From: CAZJUP01 sp964549275
GTDB lineage: Bacteria; Fidelibacterota; Marinisomatia; Marinisomatales; TCS55
Direction of reading: 5' to 3'
Length of the DNA: 64,000 nucleotides
NCBI GenBank assembly: GCA_964549275.1
Contig: CAZJUP010000009.1
Coordinates: forward strand, 1-64,000
Part shown: piece after piece, positions 8,751-17,698 of the stretch
How positions within the stretch are numbered: the stretch's first letter is position 1
Layout of the letters: every line of letters starts with the position of its first letter
The notes under the pieces: generated by a model
The model's input: the letters and a program-made list of their open reading frames with translations, nothing else
The model's database searches: none
What the model was told of the DNA's origin: nothing
Translations under genes and position numbers: made by a program

Positions 8751-10436
8751 ATGAATTTACTAAATCCACGCATAAGCCCGTTTGATCATTTGGACATCAA
8801 TTCCAAAAAAATGCTCCATAAAGTTGTTGATTTTTTTGAAAACCGTGGAAAACAAAAATTAAAAGAAGATGACCACGAAAGGGCATGGTATTCTGATTTT
8901 TTAAATTTTATTAAACAAGAGAAATTGTTTTATACCTTTCTGACACCAAGTGAATATGGTGACGGTACTACCCGGTGGGATACATATCGCAATTGTGCAT
9001 TAAATGAAGTTCTCGGGTTTTATGGACTCTGTTACTGGTATACTTGGCAAGTAACAATTTTAGGTTTAGGACCCATTTGGATGAGCGAAAATCGGGACAT
9101 AAAAGAGCGAACAGCAGCTTTTTTAAAAAATGGGAGAATCTTTGCTTTTGGACTCTCAGAAAAGGAACATGGCGCTGATATATATTCTACTTCAATGTCC
9201 CTTCATAAAGAGGGGGGGGCTTTCGTTGCAAATGGCAGTAAATATTATATTGGAAATGGGAATGAGGCTGCTCTGGTGTCTGTATTTGGAAAAATGAAGG
9301 ACGACTATGTTTTTTTTGCTGTTGACCCAGAAAACCAGAATTATGAATGCGTCAAGAATATCTGCAATTCACAAAATTATGTGGCAGAATTCAAACTAAA
9401 TGATTACCCGGTTCCCGAAAAAAATATTCTTTCCGTGGGACGGGAAGCATGGGACACTTCCCTTAATACGGTTAATGTGGGGAAATATAATTTGGGATGG
9501 GCATCCATTGGCATGTGCAGCCATGCCTTTTATGAGGCGTTAAATCATGCCTCTCATCGGCGGCTTTTTGATACCTATGTGACGGATTTTACTCATATTA
9601 AGCAAAATTTTGTGGATGCATATGCCCGATTAACAGCCATGAAAATGTTTGCCCTTCGGGCTTCAGATTATATGCGAACCGCTTCAGCAAGTGATCGGCG
9701 GTATCTTCTGTATAACCCTATGGTAAAAATGAAAGTTACTACTCAAGGGGAAGAGGTGATAGATTTGTTGTGGGATGTCATTGCTGCAAAAGGATTCGAA
9801 AAAGATATGTTTTTCGAAATGGCGGCTAGGGATATTCGTGCCTTACCGAAACTGGAAGGGACCGTTCATGTTAATATGGCTCTTATCATAAAATTCATGA
9901 AAAATTACTTTTTCAAACCGGGGAAATTTCCGGAAATCCCGTTGGTTGATGCAGATAAAAATGACGATTTTCTGTTTAACCAGGGGCCTACAAAAGGATT
10001 GGGGAAAATTCAGTTCCATGATTACCGGCCTATATACAACAAAAGTAATCTGGCCAATGTAAAGCGGTTTCATAAACAGGTGCGATGGTTGAAACGGTTT
10101 TTATTTGCGGGACGGCCCACAAAAGGTCAGAGGAAGGATTTTGATTTTCTACTTAACTTGGGGGAATTATTCACCTTGGTTGTATATGGACAATTAATTT
10201 TGGAAAAAGCAGAGCAAGAAAAAACTACTGAGGACATTCTGGAGCAGATTTTTGAAATAATTATTCGAGATTTTTCTCGATTTGCATTACAGCTCTATGC
10301 TAAACCTTCCACGTCATTAATCCAAAAAATGCTCTGTAAAAAAATGATGCGCCAACCGAATCATCATCCTGAACGGTTTAACCGAGCATTGGAACAGGTT
10401 TATGAATTAAAAGACAGTTATGAAATGCAGTTATAA
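8751..10436 (+). CDS. Acyl-CoA dehydrogenase family protein, divergent type
   Basis: This 561-residue protein has the acyl-CoA dehydrogenase fold: FAFGLSEKEHGADIYSTS near residue 134 matches the FAD/substrate segment, and the C-terminal helical domain is long. The usual IYEGTxxIQR catalytic segment is replaced by LPKLEGTVHVNM near residue 369, so the base may be the Glu of that stretch. The start at ATG 8751 is preferred over an upstream in-frame TTG because GAAGGTG lies six bases before it. Transcription diverges from the fad operon across the TetR operator, which suggests the same regulon. Substrate is unknown. Confidence 0.78.
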   Translation: MNLLNPRISPFDHLDINSKKMLHKVVDFFENRGKQKLKEDDHERAWYSDFLNFIKQEKLFYTFLTPSEYGDGTTRWDTYRNCALNEVLGFYGLCYWYTWQVTILGLGPIWMSENRDIKERTAAFLKNGRIFAFGLSEKEHGADIYSTSMSLHKEGGAFVANGSKYYIGNGNEAALVSVFGKMKDDYVFFAVDPENQNYECVKNICNSQNYVAEFKLNDYPVPEKNILSVGREAWDTSLNTVNVGKYNLGWASIGMCSHAFYEALNHASHRRLFDTYVTDFTHIKQNFVDAYARLTAMKMFALRASDYMRTASASDRRYLLYNPMVKMKVTTQGEEVIDLLWDVIAAKGFEKDMFFEMAARDIRALPKLEGTVHVNMALIIKFMKNYFFKPGKFPEIPLVDADKNDDFLFNQGPTKGLGKIQFHDYRPIYNKSNLANVKRFHKQVRWLKRFLFAGRPTKGQRKDFDFLLNLGELFTLVVYGQLILEKAEQEKTTEDILEQIFEIIIRDFSRFALQLYAKPSTSLIQKMLCKKMMRQPNHHPERFNRALEQVYELKDSYEMQL

Positions 10437-10439
10437 ATA

Positions 10440-10820
10440 TTAATTCCATGATTGAAGCATAATCAAATTGCCTACTGTATCTTCAAATAGATTTTTTATT
10501 CCCCACTCAGGTTTGTCGAGATCATCTCTGAACACAACACCCCGTTCCTTTAAGTGTTTTATTTCCATCTGAATATCCTTTACCCCGAATACAATGGCTG
10601 GTAATCCATTGGTATAAAGTTTTTCCTGATAAGTCTTGGCAAAGGAATTTCCCCGAGGTTCCAATAAAAGAGTGACGCCTTGGGGATCATCCGGTGAAAC
10701 CACTACACAAATTTGTGCATTGGGGTCATATTCCTTAGATTGAAATCCCAGGATGTCTGTATAAAATTTATGAGCCTTTAAAGGATTATCTACAAAGATG
10801 CTCGTCATCATGATCTTCAT
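10440..10820 (-). CDS. VOC/glyoxalase-superfamily protein
   Basis: This 126-residue protein has two beta-alpha-beta-beta-beta modules of the vicinal oxygen chelate superfamily. SIFVDNPLKAHKFYTDILGF opens the first and VFGVKDIQMEIKHLKERGV the second; it ends with EDTVGNLIMLQSW, the usual place for the metal-ligand Glu. Members include glyoxalase I, dioxygenases and resistance proteins, so the reaction cannot be named. A strong AGGAGG ribosome site precedes the ATG. It converges with the acyl-CoA dehydrogenase gene, four bases from its stop, and looks monocistronic. Confidence 0.75.
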   Translation of the reverse strand: MKIMMTSIFVDNPLKAHKFYTDILGFQSKEYDPNAQICVVVSPDDPQGVTLLLEPRGNSFAKTYQEKLYTNGLPAIVFGVKDIQMEIKHLKERGVVFRDDLDKPEWGIKNLFEDTVGNLIMLQSWN

Positions 10821-11028
10821 TATCTACCTCCTATTTGTTATGCTTTTCTATTTGGATATTCCGAGGTGAATTGGGTCTTAATTATTGTATGGGAAATTTT
10901 TTGGTTTTCGGTTTGTCATCTAGTTTATGGATTAGTATAAATTATTAATAAACATTGGACTTTTAGACTTAATAATAATTATAAAAAAACAGTTGACGGG
11001 ATAAAGGCATCCTATTTAATATTGCTAA

Positions 11029-11043
11029 TGAGAATTAGTCTCA
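11029..11043. promoter_or_regulatory. Fur-like box and promoter region
   Basis: TGAGAAT-T-AGTCTCA is a 7-1-7 inverted repeat with one mismatch, the usual form of a Fur site. It lies 40 bases before the first gene of the haem-uptake locus. A TTGACG at 10993-10998 could be the -35 element, with a weak T/A-rich -10 around 11015-11020. The rest of the 262-base gap from 10821 shows no gene. Iron repression is inferred from the site and the downstream HmuY and TonB genes. Confidence 0.6.
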
Positions 11044-11082
11044 ATAGTGATAATTTGTTTTTGATGATAAGGAAAGACTAAT

Positions 11083-11418
11083 ATGGGTGAATTTTCAATC
11101 CAGATTGAAAAGGGTAAAATTGTTCGTTGCAGTCAGTGTTCGCAACTTCAAATTGAATTTGGAAATATTGAAATTGAAGTTGATATCTGTAAATTTTGGA
11201 CCTTGTTAAAATTTGTGAACAGGATTAAACTAGAACCGAGAGGAAGAGATCGTATTTTATTACCTTTAGCCGGGAAACAAATTTATTCGATATTTACCCA
11301 ACCGGAATTTTTGGAATTTAAACGGATGCTGCATAAAACACGAGATTATATGCAAAAAGAGTTTCATTTTAGTCAGGGTAATTTTTTTAGGGAATTTAGA
11401 GAAATGCCTGACAAATGA
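11083..11418 (+). CDS. Small conserved protein with CSQC motif
   Basis: This 111-residue soluble protein has no signal peptide or membrane segment. It contains a CSQC pair at residues 17-20, inside a beta-rich region (FSIQIEKGKIVRC, IEFGNIEIEVD), and a basic, helical C-terminal half. Similar short proteins occur beside HmuY/TonB loci in Bacteroidetes as far as I recall (possibly DUF6686), but I cannot confirm a family. As first gene behind the Fur-like box it is probably iron-regulated; the Cys pair could bind metal or act in redox sensing. Function unknown. Confidence 0.6.
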   Translation: MGEFSIQIEKGKIVRCSQCSQLQIEFGNIEIEVDICKFWTLLKFVNRIKLEPRGRDRILLPLAGKQIYSIFTQPEFLEFKRMLHKTRDYMQKEFHFSQGNFFREFREMPDK

Positions 11419-11473
11419 AAAAAGGCATTAGACAGGAGTTTGGCAAACTGAATAAATATATGGATGTATTGAA

Positions 11474-12337
11474 ATGGAATTAACAAAAAAACCTTTTATC
11501 GGATTATTGGCATTTGTGGTGGTTTTGCTGACCATGCCTTTGGGGCATACCGTTATGATTTTGATGGAAAAATTGTTCGGACATAACCATCAATATACAG
11601 CGGCAACCCTAATGGGGTTGGGAGGGATGATCCTCTTATTTTTGGGCTCAAAAATGGATAAAGAAACCACAGCGACCTGGTTAGGGTTCTTTGCCGGACT
11701 ATTTATTTGGACGGGCTGGGTGGAATTCTCTTTTGTATTTTATGCAAACCATTTAGGGGTGCCTCCTCTCATGGAAAATAGTGAGGTGGTGACTAAACCG
11801 GAATATCTTATTATGCCATCCTCAATTGGAGTCTTGTTGGGGACGCTGCTATTTTTCTTCTTCAATAAAGAAACACGATGTCATTTTTTTAAATGGTTTC
11901 ATCGGAATTTTAACATGAAAATTGGAAAACCTGCTTCGGGCAAGAAAAGAAATTTTGCCACCATTACTGCCATGGAAACCATTTATGTCACGTGGTTTTT
12001 TTACATTGTTTTACTTCTAGTCTATGACAAAGCTCTCTTTGGAGATCGCCACGCAGTAACCTATGGTGTATTTTATGGTTCCCTAGTCTGGTCCTTATAT
12101 TTATTTGTACGATTGGTAAAATTTAAAAAAATAGCTCCAGCCGTTCGCTATGCCATTCCAACCGTTATCATTTTTTGGAATGCCGTTGAAATCTTAGGCC
12201 GATGGCAATTTTTTGATGAAATATGGGTTCAACCGGAGAAATATGCTTTGGAAATGGGCTTAATCTTTTTGGCTTTTGTGGGTGTATCACTTCTCACAAT
12301 TCTAACACCTGAGCGGGAAAAAACAGTAAAGGTATAA
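11474..12337 (+). CDS. Eight-TM membrane protein of the haem locus
   Basis: This 287-residue protein has about eight hydrophobic segments spread over its length. An N-terminal block contains MPLGHTVMILMEKLFGHNH, with His residues that could face a cofactor, and a short cytoplasmic-looking linker rich in Lys/Arg lies near residue 155. I do not recognise a family. It follows the CSQC protein by 55 bases and precedes the TetR gene, between a Fur-like box and the TonB receptor, so a part in haem or iron handling at the inner membrane is plausible but inferred. Confidence 0.65.
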   Translation: MELTKKPFIGLLAFVVVLLTMPLGHTVMILMEKLFGHNHQYTAATLMGLGGMILLFLGSKMDKETTATWLGFFAGLFIWTGWVEFSFVFYANHLGVPPLMENSEVVTKPEYLIMPSSIGVLLGTLLFFFFNKETRCHFFKWFHRNFNMKIGKPASGKKRNFATITAMETIYVTWFFYIVLLLVYDKALFGDRHAVTYGVFYGSLVWSLYLFVRLVKFKKIAPAVRYAIPTVIIFWNAVEILGRWQFFDEIWVQPEKYALEMGLIFLAFVGVSLLTILTPEREKTVKV

Positions 12338-12369
12338 AAATGAATTGTGGACAATGGACTCCTATTAAT

Positions 12370-12395
12370 ATATTTCGACCCAATAGTCGAAATAT
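12370..12395. promoter_or_regulatory. Perfect inverted repeat, probable TetR operator
   Basis: ATATTTCGAC and GTCGAAATAT form perfect 10-base arms around CCAATA. The repeat lies between the membrane protein gene and the TetR start at 12412, with no T tract after it, so an operator is likelier than a terminator. The size suits a TetR dimer site and suggests autoregulation of the TetR-TonB-HmuY transcript. Confidence 0.6.
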
Positions 12396-12411
12396 AAAAT
12401 TAGGAGTTCCA

Positions 12412-13008
12412 ATGATTTCAAAAAGACAAGAAATGGAGAGAGAGTATAGAAAACAGCAGATTATTGAGGGAGCGTTAACGGTATTTAAAGAAAAGGGGAT
12501 CGAAGGGTCCACCATGGATGAAATTGCAAGAGAAGCTGATTTTGGGAAAGCGACTTTATATTATTATTTTGGATCAAAGGAAGATATTTTTAGAGAGTTG
12601 CTTGAAAGTGGCTGGAGAACGATTTGGGAAGAAATTGAACCGGATATTCAAGCAAAAAACACTCCAAAAAAGACGTTTATTAAATTATTAAATCGAATTG
12701 GTGAACTAGTGATAGAAGACCCTGTCCGCTATGAATTTTTATTTGCTGCGCCTCAAATGATTTCTACTCTGGAGGGGAAAAACACCTGGAAAGTCTATCA
12801 GGATCGAATGTATAAGGTATTTCATGGGCTATTGGAAGAAGGAATGGCAGAAGGAGAGTTTCCCGTCATGCCTTCTGATTTAATGATGCGGGCGATAGGA
12901 GGGCTTTTTCATGGACTTTTCTTTCTTGGTCAAGGGAAAAAACAAGTTTCTAAAAAAAGTATGGAATCTTTAATCACAACATTTATGGGGACGGTTGGAA
13001 GCTCATGA
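12412..13008 (+). CDS. TetR-family regulator of the haem locus
   Basis: This 198-residue protein starts at MISKRQEMEREY; TAGGAG seven bases upstream supports that ATG, while an earlier in-frame ATG would place the operator inside the coding region. The helix-turn-helix reads IIEGALTVFKEKGIEGST then DEIAREADFGKATLYYYFGS, a typical TetR domain, followed by a helical effector domain. Its stop overlaps the TonB receptor start as ATGA, so the two are translationally coupled. A TetR gene inside a Fur-type haem locus implies a second control layer, perhaps responding to haem, but the ligand is unknown. Confidence 0.85.
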   Translation: MISKRQEMEREYRKQQIIEGALTVFKEKGIEGSTMDEIAREADFGKATLYYYFGSKEDIFRELLESGWRTIWEEIEPDIQAKNTPKKTFIKLLNRIGELVIEDPVRYEFLFAAPQMISTLEGKNTWKVYQDRMYKVFHGLLEEGMAEGEFPVMPSDLMMRAIGGLFHGLFFLGQGKKQVSKKSMESLITTFMGTVGSS

Positions 13009-15161
13009 GAAGTATGAAATTGCAGATGAAACACTTGAAGTTATTGATTCTTATAAGTCCCCTCATCGTGAGTCAAGAATCTGGATATGCACAAGAAACT
13101 CATACCTTATATGGTAAAGTGATTCATGGTAACACCGGGAAACCTCTTCAAGCAGTAAATATTCAAGCAGGAATAGAGGACCGTGGAACCATCACGGGAG
13201 AAAATGGGGAGTTTACTCTTTCGGGTTTAATAGAAGGTGAACAGCTAATCCGCTTTACTCATATTGGATTCGAGATGGTAGAAAAAACTGTTTTTATTCC
13301 CTCCAGCCATTCATTGGAAATTACCCTGAATCAAAACCTGATAGAAATGGATGCCCTTGTGGTTACGGGTACCAGGACAGAGCGATATTTAAAGGATGCT
13401 CCTGTGACGACTCAAGTTATCAAGGGAGAGAAGCTGAAGGAATCTGGTGCATCGGATATATCTGATGTCATTAGCGAGATGACCGGAATTAATATTGTGG
13501 AAAACCAGTTTGGCACCGGGGTTGAATTATTGGGGTTTGATACGGACCATATTCTGGTCATGGTCGATGGAATGAAACTCATCGGCCGGGTTAATGGTCA
13601 GTTGGATGTGGCTCAAATTCCTGTGGATCATATTGATAGAATTGAAGTGGTTAAGGGAGCTACAAGCGCATTGTACGGTAGTGAAGCCATGGGCGGGGTG
13701 ATCAATATTTTAACCAAACAACCGGGGCAAAATCGAATTTTGAATTCAGATACTTCTTTCGGAGCATATGGGCGGATAAAAGGAGCCTTATCCTTTGGAA
13801 ACCAAATAAAGGGTTGGAACTATTTTTTATCTGGGGGTTATCGCCATTTTGGAGGATATGATATTGACCCTTCCTCAGTCTGGGAGGACGGGAGCGAATA
13901 CAACAAGGCCAATGGCCAATTCAAATTACGTAAAAATTGGGGGAAGGGATTGGATTTTAATCTAGATGCCCTCATATTAAATGAGAGGCAAAACCTTGTG
14001 AGCAGTTCTGTTTTTCAGGATAAAATTGTTAATGACAGAATTTCGAGTAGGGTAGAATTGCGAAAAACAATTGGATACTGGCAATTAAAAGGTATTGGAG
14101 ATTATGCAGTTTATGATCACCAGTTTGATCGGCTGGTACTCAGTTCGGGAATTTTGAAAAAAGGATCTATCACTACAGATACCCGAAAAACAGCATCGAT
14201 TGTTGTTGCCAGGGATTCTGGACGCCATTCGCTCAATGGGGGATTCGGCAGGGAATGGGAAGGGATACTGTCTGACCGCGTCAAAAATGCTGAAAGGAAC
14301 TCTATTCTGACAAATTTATTTTTACAGGATGAATATACCCTAACTCATAAGTGGACACTTCTTACAGGGATGAGGTTAGATATGCATTCCATTTACGGAC
14401 AACATATTTCACCTAAAATATCCATCATGTATAAACCGGAAATGATCTCGCGTATTCGTGTGGCTTATGGTGAAGGGTTTCGAGCGCCATCTTTTAAAGA
14501 ATTATTTCTTGACTACAGCAATATCTCTGTAGGATACCATATTGTGGGGAATGAACAACTACATCCAGAGACCTCCCGGAATTTTAATGTCGATATCGAA
14601 AGGTGGCATACTCGAAAATATCATGGTCGCCTCAATCTATTCTGGAATGAAATTGAGGGCCTGATTGATTATAAATATTTGGGAATGGTCGATGGTTATG
14701 GGACTTATACAAGCGAAAACCTGACGTCCGCAAGAACTGCCGGATTCGAAATGGATTATACCTATTTTATTACACAAAACTTAGAAGCATGGATTGGAAT
14801 GGCATATTTGGATTCCTGGGATGAGGAGCGAGAGTCGGCTCTAACTTTTAAATCGAGGTATAAGGGAAATGGAGGAATTCGCCTGACCATGAAAAACAAT
14901 ATCAAATTTAATATGCGTATTCAATACACCGGTAAGCGGTTCTACTGGAATGATATTCAAGAGGGAGCAGAACCTGAAAAATCCTGGATAGATGGATATA
15001 CTCTCATTAATGGTCATATGAGTTTCCCTATGCCGCTGGGATTACGGGGCTATGCCGGAGGAAAAAACTTAACGGATTATGTTGATAATGTCTGGGGGCC
15101 CATGCCTGGAAGGGAATGGTATATCGGACTGAAATATGATCTCACAAATCAACAGAATTGA
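13005..15161 (+). CDS. TonB-dependent outer-membrane receptor (haem/HmuR type)
   Basis: This 718-residue outer-membrane receptor begins with a signal peptide ending near SGYAQ. A carboxypeptidase-like regulatory domain follows (TLYGKVIHGNTGKPLQAV), then the TonB-box/plug region with LVVTGTRTERYLKDAP and VVKGATSALYGSEAMGG, and finally the 22-strand barrel ending in a terminal strand (EWYIGLKYDL). FRAPSFKELFLDYSN is a hallmark of haem/siderophore-type barrels. The gene after it encodes a HmuY-like haem-binding lipoprotein, which points to haem as cargo. Uptake requires TonB-ExbBD, not in this window. Confidence 0.9.
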   Translation: MRSMKLQMKHLKLLILISPLIVSQESGYAQETHTLYGKVIHGNTGKPLQAVNIQAGIEDRGTITGENGEFTLSGLIEGEQLIRFTHIGFEMVEKTVFIPSSHSLEITLNQNLIEMDALVVTGTRTERYLKDAPVTTQVIKGEKLKESGASDISDVISEMTGINIVENQFGTGVELLGFDTDHILVMVDGMKLIGRVNGQLDVAQIPVDHIDRIEVVKGATSALYGSEAMGGVINILTKQPGQNRILNSDTSFGAYGRIKGALSFGNQIKGWNYFLSGGYRHFGGYDIDPSSVWEDGSEYNKANGQFKLRKNWGKGLDFNLDALILNERQNLVSSSVFQDKIVNDRISSRVELRKTIGYWQLKGIGDYAVYDHQFDRLVLSSGILKKGSITTDTRKTASIVVARDSGRHSLNGGFGREWEGILSDRVKNAERNSILTNLFLQDEYTLTHKWTLLTGMRLDMHSIYGQHISPKISIMYKPEMISRIRVAYGEGFRAPSFKELFLDYSNISVGYHIVGNEQLHPETSRNFNVDIERWHTRKYHGRLNLFWNEIEGLIDYKYLGMVDGYGTYTSENLTSARTAGFEMDYTYFITQNLEAWIGMAYLDSWDEERESALTFKSRYKGNGGIRLTMKNNIKFNMRIQYTGKRFYWNDIQEGAEPEKSWIDGYTLINGHMSFPMPLGLRGYAGGKNLTDYVDNVWGPMPGREWYIGLKYDLTNQQN

Positions 15162-15178
15162 AACAAAAGGAATACACT

Positions 15179-15730
15179 ATGAAAAAAACAATCCCATTAT
15201 TGGGGATAATGGTCTTTTTAGCCATAGGATGTGAAGATAAAGATGTTTTAAAAGAACCCAATCCATTGGATTTGGGTGTGAATACGTTTAAATCAGAAAA
15301 TGTAAAAGTTGAACCGGCACAGTATTTCACTTTTGCCAATAATGCAGCAGTTAATGAAGAACCTACAGCATGGGATGTAGCTTTTGCTACAGTAGATTAT
15401 CAACCAAGCCCTCAAGCACCAACCATTAAGGACCCGGTCATTCTTACCGGCAATTCTGTATCAATAGCAAAAGTGGATGCCACAGATTTGTCCTCGGTTA
15501 CGGACGTTCCAGCAGGAACCTTATTTAAGGTTGATAGTAATGGCGATTACGTTACACAGGGGTGGTATAATTATAATAGCTCAGATCATTCCATTTCTCC
15601 AAAGGATTTTGTATATGTTGTAAAAACATCGGACGGAAAATACCCGGCATTTGAAATTACCAATTATTATGACGATTATGGACGATCTGGAGTCTTTACG
15701 ATCAATTGGAAATATCTAGTTGCGGATTAA
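15179..15730 (+). CDS. hmuY: HmuY-like haem-binding lipoprotein
   Basis: This 183-residue lipoprotein starts at MKKTIPLLG; AAAAGG 8 bases upstream supports this ATG. The lipobox FLAIGC gives a processed Cys at about residue 18, so the protein is exported and lipid-anchored. The body resembles HmuY: a TAWDVAFATVDYQ segment, then WYNYNSS, DFVYVVKTSDGKYPAFEITNYYDD and a final beta strand TINWKYLV. In Porphyromonas gingivalis HmuY takes up haem and hands it to HmuR. It starts 17 bases after the TonB receptor stop, the expected pairing. The axial His pair of HmuY is not obvious here, so haem ligation may differ. Confidence 0.8.
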   Translation: MKKTIPLLGIMVFLAIGCEDKDVLKEPNPLDLGVNTFKSENVKVEPAQYFTFANNAAVNEEPTAWDVAFATVDYQPSPQAPTIKDPVILTGNSVSIAKVDATDLSSVTDVPAGTLFKVDSNGDYVTQGWYNYNSSDHSISPKDFVYVVKTSDGKYPAFEITNYYDDYGRSGVFTINWKYLVAD

Positions 15731-15740
15731 TTTAGCATTT

Positions 15741-15822
15741 AGGGGTGCAGCCATTTAGCGATACAGCCTGATTTGTTGCCAACCAGCCCTTCTTTACTCC
15801 TCAGGTCAGGTGCTGTACCCCT
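15741..15822. other. Long-range stem-loop after hmuY
   Basis: AGGGGTGCAGC pairs with GCTGTACCCCT (one mismatch), and inside it CCTGA pairs with TCAGG, enclosing about 82 bases. There is no T tract, so it is not a standard terminator, and no tRNA-type T-loop is present. It may stabilise or end the hmuY transcript. The remainder of 15731-15915 shows no gene. Confidence 0.4.
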
Positions 15823-15915
15823 GCTATAATTCCTCTTAAATATTCTCGATGATCTTCCTAAGTTTTGTAACATTATCTTTTAGAAATACTCTAATTACCC
15901 TAGTGAGGAAAAGCT

Positions 15916-17163
15916 ATGAGTGAATTAATTAATAACCGTCAACAGCGCATTGAAATAATGAAAGCGTTGGTTCGGCAACTTCATGAAGGGAATGCACCGG
16001 AAAAAATAAAACATCAGTTGGAAACAATGCTGGATGAAGCGGATTATTCTGATGTCTTTACCATGGAAATCCAACTGATTGAAGAAGGTATTCCCCAAGA
16101 AAGTATTCAAGATCTCTGTGATACGCATACCCATGTTCTCAAAAAACACCTGGATTTACAAGAAACCCCTGAAACTGTTCCCGGCCACCCCGTACACACG
16201 TTTATTAATGAGAATAAAGCTTTAACAAAAGTATCTTCAACCGTTCGTCTTCAAATTAAAGAGTTAAACCACTCTAAAGACGATGAGGATGTACTTGAGC
16301 CAATGAGGAATATCCAAGGAAATCTGAATCTCCTAATGGATATAGAAAAACACTATTCGAGAAAAGAGAACCTCCTGTTTCCCTATTTCGAAAAAAAAGG
16401 AGTTACAGGACCTCCCACTGTTATGTGGGGAAAGGATGATGAAATTCGAATCCTACTTAAGGAAAGTTTACATGCCCTTCAAAAGGTGGACGCTCTGACA
16501 GGTGGAGAGGCAAAATTATTGTGCGATGTGGTTATTCTTCCTGCCCTTACAGCATTGGAAGATATGGTGTATAAGGAAGAAAAAATTCTGTTTCCCACAG
16601 CACTGGATCTTTTAACTGAAGTGGAATGGGTTGAGATTTATCAGCAAAGCCATGAAATTGGGTTTTGTATCTATGTACCGGAATTTGAATGGAAACCAAA
16701 AGGCTTTGATACAGGACTGCTGAAAAAAGAAGAAATCGATGGTAAAGTTCATCTTCCCACAGGAACCTTTACAATGGAAGAAATGATTTCCATGTTTCAA
16801 ACATTACCCTTTGATATAACCTTTGTAGACAAAGAAGATAATGTTCGGTTTTTTAGTGATAGTCCAGATAGGATTTTTGACAGAACGCGTGCCATACTCG
16901 GACGTAAAGTTCAGTATTGCCATCCACCATCCAGTGTACATATTGTGAATCAAATTTTAGAGGATTTTAAATCCGGAAAAGAATCCCAAGCCCGATTTTG
17001 GATAAATCTGGGTGGTAAATATATTTATATCGTTTACTATGCCGTCCGGGATAAATCCCAAAACTATTTGGGAATATTGGAGGTAACCCAGGATATAACA
17101 GATATAAAAGAAATAGAAGGAGAACGGAGGATTCTCACTTATGATTCGAATGGTGAACACTAA
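15916..17163 (+). CDS. DUF438 / hemerythrin / PAS protein
   Basis: This 415-residue cytoplasmic protein has a DUF438-like N-terminal domain (residues 1-80), then a hemerythrin-like four-helix domain with HPVHTFINEN at 91 and HYSRKENLLFPYFE near 150, and a C-terminal PAS-like domain from about 285 (FDITFVDKEDNVRFFSDS) ending in ILEVTQDIT. The hemerythrin His and Glu residues suggest a di-iron site that could bind oxygen or nitric oxide. The DUF438-HHE-PAS arrangement is common in anaerobes, often next to a DUF1858/DUF2249 protein as here, and is linked in the literature to nitrosative stress and iron-sulfur repair. Role here is inferred. Confidence 0.82.
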   Translation: MSELINNRQQRIEIMKALVRQLHEGNAPEKIKHQLETMLDEADYSDVFTMEIQLIEEGIPQESIQDLCDTHTHVLKKHLDLQETPETVPGHPVHTFINENKALTKVSSTVRLQIKELNHSKDDEDVLEPMRNIQGNLNLLMDIEKHYSRKENLLFPYFEKKGVTGPPTVMWGKDDEIRILLKESLHALQKVDALTGGEAKLLCDVVILPALTALEDMVYKEEKILFPTALDLLTEVEWVEIYQQSHEIGFCIYVPEFEWKPKGFDTGLLKKEEIDGKVHLPTGTFTMEEMISMFQTLPFDITFVDKEDNVRFFSDSPDRIFDRTRAILGRKVQYCHPPSSVHIVNQILEDFKSGKESQARFWINLGGKYIYIVYYAVRDKSQNYLGILEVTQDITDIKEIEGERRILTYDSNGEH

Positions 17164-17172
17164 GGATTAAAA

Positions 17173-17685
17173 ATGGATATTACACCTAAAACTAAGCTAT
17201 CTGACTTACTGAAAGCATATCCTGAATTGGAAGAAAAAGTGATTAAAATGGCTCCGCCGTTTAAAAACCTTAAAAATCCCATATTGAGAAAAACAGTGGG
17301 GAAACTGGCTTCATTGTCCAAAGTAGCTCAAATAGGAGGATTGGATATAAGAGACTTTGTTAATGAATTGCGGAAACTTTCAGGTCAAAAACCCCTTGAA
17401 GGAATTCGTGAATCAGAAAAAATACAATTACCAAAAACTGCACCTGACTGGCTCAAGGGAGAGCCCCTTGAAGTGGTGGATGGGGTAGCCATGCTTGAAC
17501 AGGGCGAACATCCCTTAAATTATATTAACAGTAAGATGAAAGAAATTGAATCCGGACAATACATTGTTTTAAATACAAATTTTGCCCCTCTCCCCATGCA
17601 TGAGGCCATGATGAAACAAGGATATACGGTTTTCCACGAGGTTTTGGAAAACGTGGATCACCGCACTTTTATTGGGAAGCCTTGA
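17173..17685 (+). CDS. DUF1858-DUF2249-like protein
   Basis: This 170-residue protein starts nine bases after the hemerythrin/PAS gene. Residues 1-70 (KLSDLLKAYPELEEKVIKMAP) match the DUF1858 domain found in hybrid-cluster and iron-sulfur-repair proteins. Residues 90-170 (EPLEVVDGVAMLEQGEHPLN ... MHEAMMKQGY) resemble DUF2249, a small alpha-beta domain related to TusA folds but lacking its CPxP Cys. It has no Cys at all, so sulfur transfer is unlikely. A partner role with the hemerythrin protein is inferred from adjacency. Confidence 0.72.
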   Translation: MDITPKTKLSDLLKAYPELEEKVIKMAPPFKNLKNPILRKTVGKLASLSKVAQIGGLDIRDFVNELRKLSGQKPLEGIRESEKIQLPKTAPDWLKGEPLEVVDGVAMLEQGEHPLNYINSKMKEIESGQYIVLNTNFAPLPMHEAMMKQGYTVFHEVLENVDHRTFIGKP

Positions 17686-17698
17686 TTCGTATTAAAAA

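Noticed and set aside
15741..15822. tRNA or tmRNA-like gene
   Set aside because: It has a closing stem but no T-loop, anticodon arm or 3' CCA pattern.
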